DNA of 64,000 nucleotides from JBCDCY01 sp039180875 (lineage in GTDB: Bacteria > Pseudomonadota > Alphaproteobacteria > Rhodobacterales > Rhodobacteraceae), in NCBI GenBank assembly GCA_039180875.1, contig JBCDCY010000002.1:248001-312000 (forward strand), read 5' to 3'. Below, one piece after another: positions 62,821-64,000 of this stretch; within the stretch, counting starts at the first letter, position 1; each line of letters opens with the position of its first letter. A program made the translations under genes and the position numbers. The notes below the pieces were generated by a model. The model made no database searches. It worked only from the letters and a program-made list of their open reading frames with translations, and was not told the origin of the DNA.

Positions 62821-64000
62821 CCCCCGCCACGGAAAACCTCGTCCGGCGCAGCTTTGCTGAGGTGGTGGACGACATTCTGACCCGCCTGATCGGCGGCGTG
62901 GTGAACGAGCCGATCCTGTTTGACGTCAAAAGCGACGTCTATCCGCTCTCCCAACCCGCCTTGCAGGTTCGCGGCCTGACCGGCGAGCTGGAGCTGGCCG
63001 AGGGTGAGGTGGAGGATGAGACCGCCGGCAACCACAGCTTCCTGCCGACCATCGACTTCGACTACGACGCCGATCTCGCCGCCATCGTCTGGCGCGAAGG
63101 GGGTGCACGGCCCCGCCAGGCCAGCCGCTTCTTCGTCGACTACACCCTGCCCGACGCCGATCCGCCGATGACCGACATCAACGTCGGCAGCGTCGCCCGC
63201 ACCATCTGTGAGGCCGTGGGGCGGGAGATCGCGATTGTCTATGAGGAGATCAACCGCGCCTACCGCTTCGGCTTCGTCGATCTGGCCGAAGGCAAAGCGC
63301 TCGACCAGGTCGTGGCGATCCTTGGCGTCAGCCGCAAGACCGCCGATACGGCCGTGGGCATCGTCACCTTCTTCCGCGATCAGGGGGTGACGGGGGACGT
63401 CACCATCCCGTCGGGCACCAAAGTCGCGGCGGCGAACAACGGCGCGGTTTTTGAGACCACCCAGCAGCGCACCCTTCAGCGCGGCCAGCCGCGGATCGAC
63501 GTGCCGATCCGCGCGACCGGCGACTTCCCAGGGGAGGATGGCCAGGTCGACGCCAGCACCATCGTCGAGGTGGTGCGCCCGATCGCCGGGATCTCTCGCA
63601 TCACCAATTTTGAGGGCACGGCCCTCGGTGCCGCGGACGAGACGGATGAGGAGCTGCGGGCCCGGGCGAAAGCCGCGCTCTTCGCCCTCGGCAACGCCAC
63701 GCTGGCGGCGATCGAGGCGGCGGTGCGGGAGAACTTCGCCGCGACGCTCGAGATCTGGGATCCGAACGGCCCGGCGGCGCGGCGGGCCCCCGTCGGCTCC
63801 CTCGCCCTTCTGATCCAGGCGGAGCCGGAGCGATTCCTGACCGTCGACGCCGCCGTGAACGCCGCCCGGGCCGCCGGGGTCCGGACCCGACTCATCGCCC
63901 GCTACGTCTTCCTCACCCCCAAGGTCGCGGTCGAGATTGCGCCCGGCCTCACCAGCGCCGGCAAGCTGAAGCTGGCCGAGGATGTGGTGGCCGCCATCGA
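62817..64000 (+). CDS. Baseplate J-like protein, 3' end beyond the window
   Basis: About 394 residues are visible, starting MTPATENLVRRSFAEVVDDI. Family features are VTGDVTIPSGTKVAAANNGA, VFETTQQRTLQ, TGDFPGEDGQVDASTIVEVV and ITNFEGTALGAADETDEELR. This protein forms the baseplate wedge fibre or arm in P2/Mu-type tails. The gene runs off the right edge, so downstream tail-fibre, tape-measure or ATPase genes cannot be judged. Confidence 0.88.
   Translation, partial: MTPATENLVRRSFAEVVDDILTRLIGGVVNEPILFDVKSDVYPLSQPALQVRGLTGELELAEGEVEDETAGNHSFLPTIDFDYDADLAAIVWREGGARPRQASRFFVDYTLPDADPPMTDINVGSVARTICEAVGREIAIVYEEINRAYRFGFVDLAEGKALDQVVAILGVSRKTADTAVGIVTFFRDQGVTGDVTIPSGTKVAAANNGAVFETTQQRTLQRGQPRIDVPIRATGDFPGEDGQVDASTIVEVVRPIAGISRITNFEGTALGAADETDEELRARAKAALFALGNATLAAIEAAVRENFAATLEIWDPNGPAARRAPVGSLALLIQAEPERFLTVDAAVNAARAAGVRTRLIARYVFLTPKVAVEIAPGLTSAGKLKLAEDVVAAI

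Noticed and set aside
49902..64000. Complete prophage
   Set aside because: No head, packaging, integration or lysis genes and no att repeats are visible; the window edge prevents a full exclusion.

Overview
The window is GC-rich (roughly two thirds G+C) and densely packed, with no gene-free stretch over about 300 bases. It comes from an alphaproteobacterial chromosome, most likely Rhodobacterales or a close relative. This rests on the gph / glmU / glmS block, a (GGGGGC)(GCT)(GCCCCC) plus CCCCCGGGATATTT intergenic element of a kind I recall from Rhodobacterales, several TRAP/ABC uptake systems with twin-arginine-type leaders, and a small protein (49372-49650) of a type I recall from that group. 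These are inferences; no rRNA or other phylogenetic marker is present.

Region by region. 1-6050: a truncated creatinase/M24 peptidase and an amidase in one operon, a LuxR regulator, a secreted DUF3179 protein, and a MerR regulator coupled by ATGA to a solute-binding-type protein with no signal peptide. 6312-11890: a Tat-type 2',3'-cyclic-nucleotide phosphodiesterase, an aminoglycoside-phosphotransferase-fold kinase, an AraC regulator and a Tat-type aldo/keto reductase. 12022-20453: an amide catabolic operon with a complete branched-chain-type ABC importer, both subunits of an N,N-dimethylformamidase-like iron hydrolase and a LuxR regulator. The small enzyme subunit is in frame with, and apparently fused to, the second permease. 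20560-29885: LysR, Tat-type SDR, TetR, small membrane proteins including a decayed drug-exporter start, a ThDP enzyme/aldehyde dehydrogenase pair, LysR, an NTF2-like protein and a DJ-1/PfpI protein. 29967-35933: tRNA-Val(CAC), phosphoglycolate phosphatase, glmU, glmS, a lipoprotein, an AlkD-like protein and a serine-acetyltransferase-like protein.

35998-45199 holds an aromatic-acid module: a TAXI-type TRAP transporter, CoA ligase, salicylyl-CoA-5-hydroxylase-like flavoprotein, gentisate dioxygenase, maleylpyruvate-isomerase-like GST and fumarylpyruvate-hydrolase-like FAH protein. A hotdog thioesterase and an IclR regulator are divergent from it. Together they would take up an aromatic acid (salicylate is the best guess), activate it to the CoA thioester, hydroxylate it, release gentisate and cleave it to fumarate and pyruvate. 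The divergent promoters appear mirror-symmetric around one palindrome. 45361-49650 carries glnE, a histone-deacetylase-family amidohydrolase and a small conserved protein.

49902 to the right edge is a contractile phage-tail-like cluster: sheath, tube, assembly chaperone, gpU-like proteins, gpD-like hub, gpV-like spike, PAAR-like tip, gp25 and baseplate J (cut by the edge). No capsid, terminase, portal, integrase or lysis gene is seen, so it is better read as a contractile injection system or tailocin than a prophage. Its most unusual member is a 1266-residue protein. It joins a gpU-like tail domain, an OmpA-like domain interrupted by a peptidoglycan-binding domain, long beta-rich stretches and a C-terminal HExxH metallopeptidase, and is a strong candidate for a built-in effector or envelope-engaging component.
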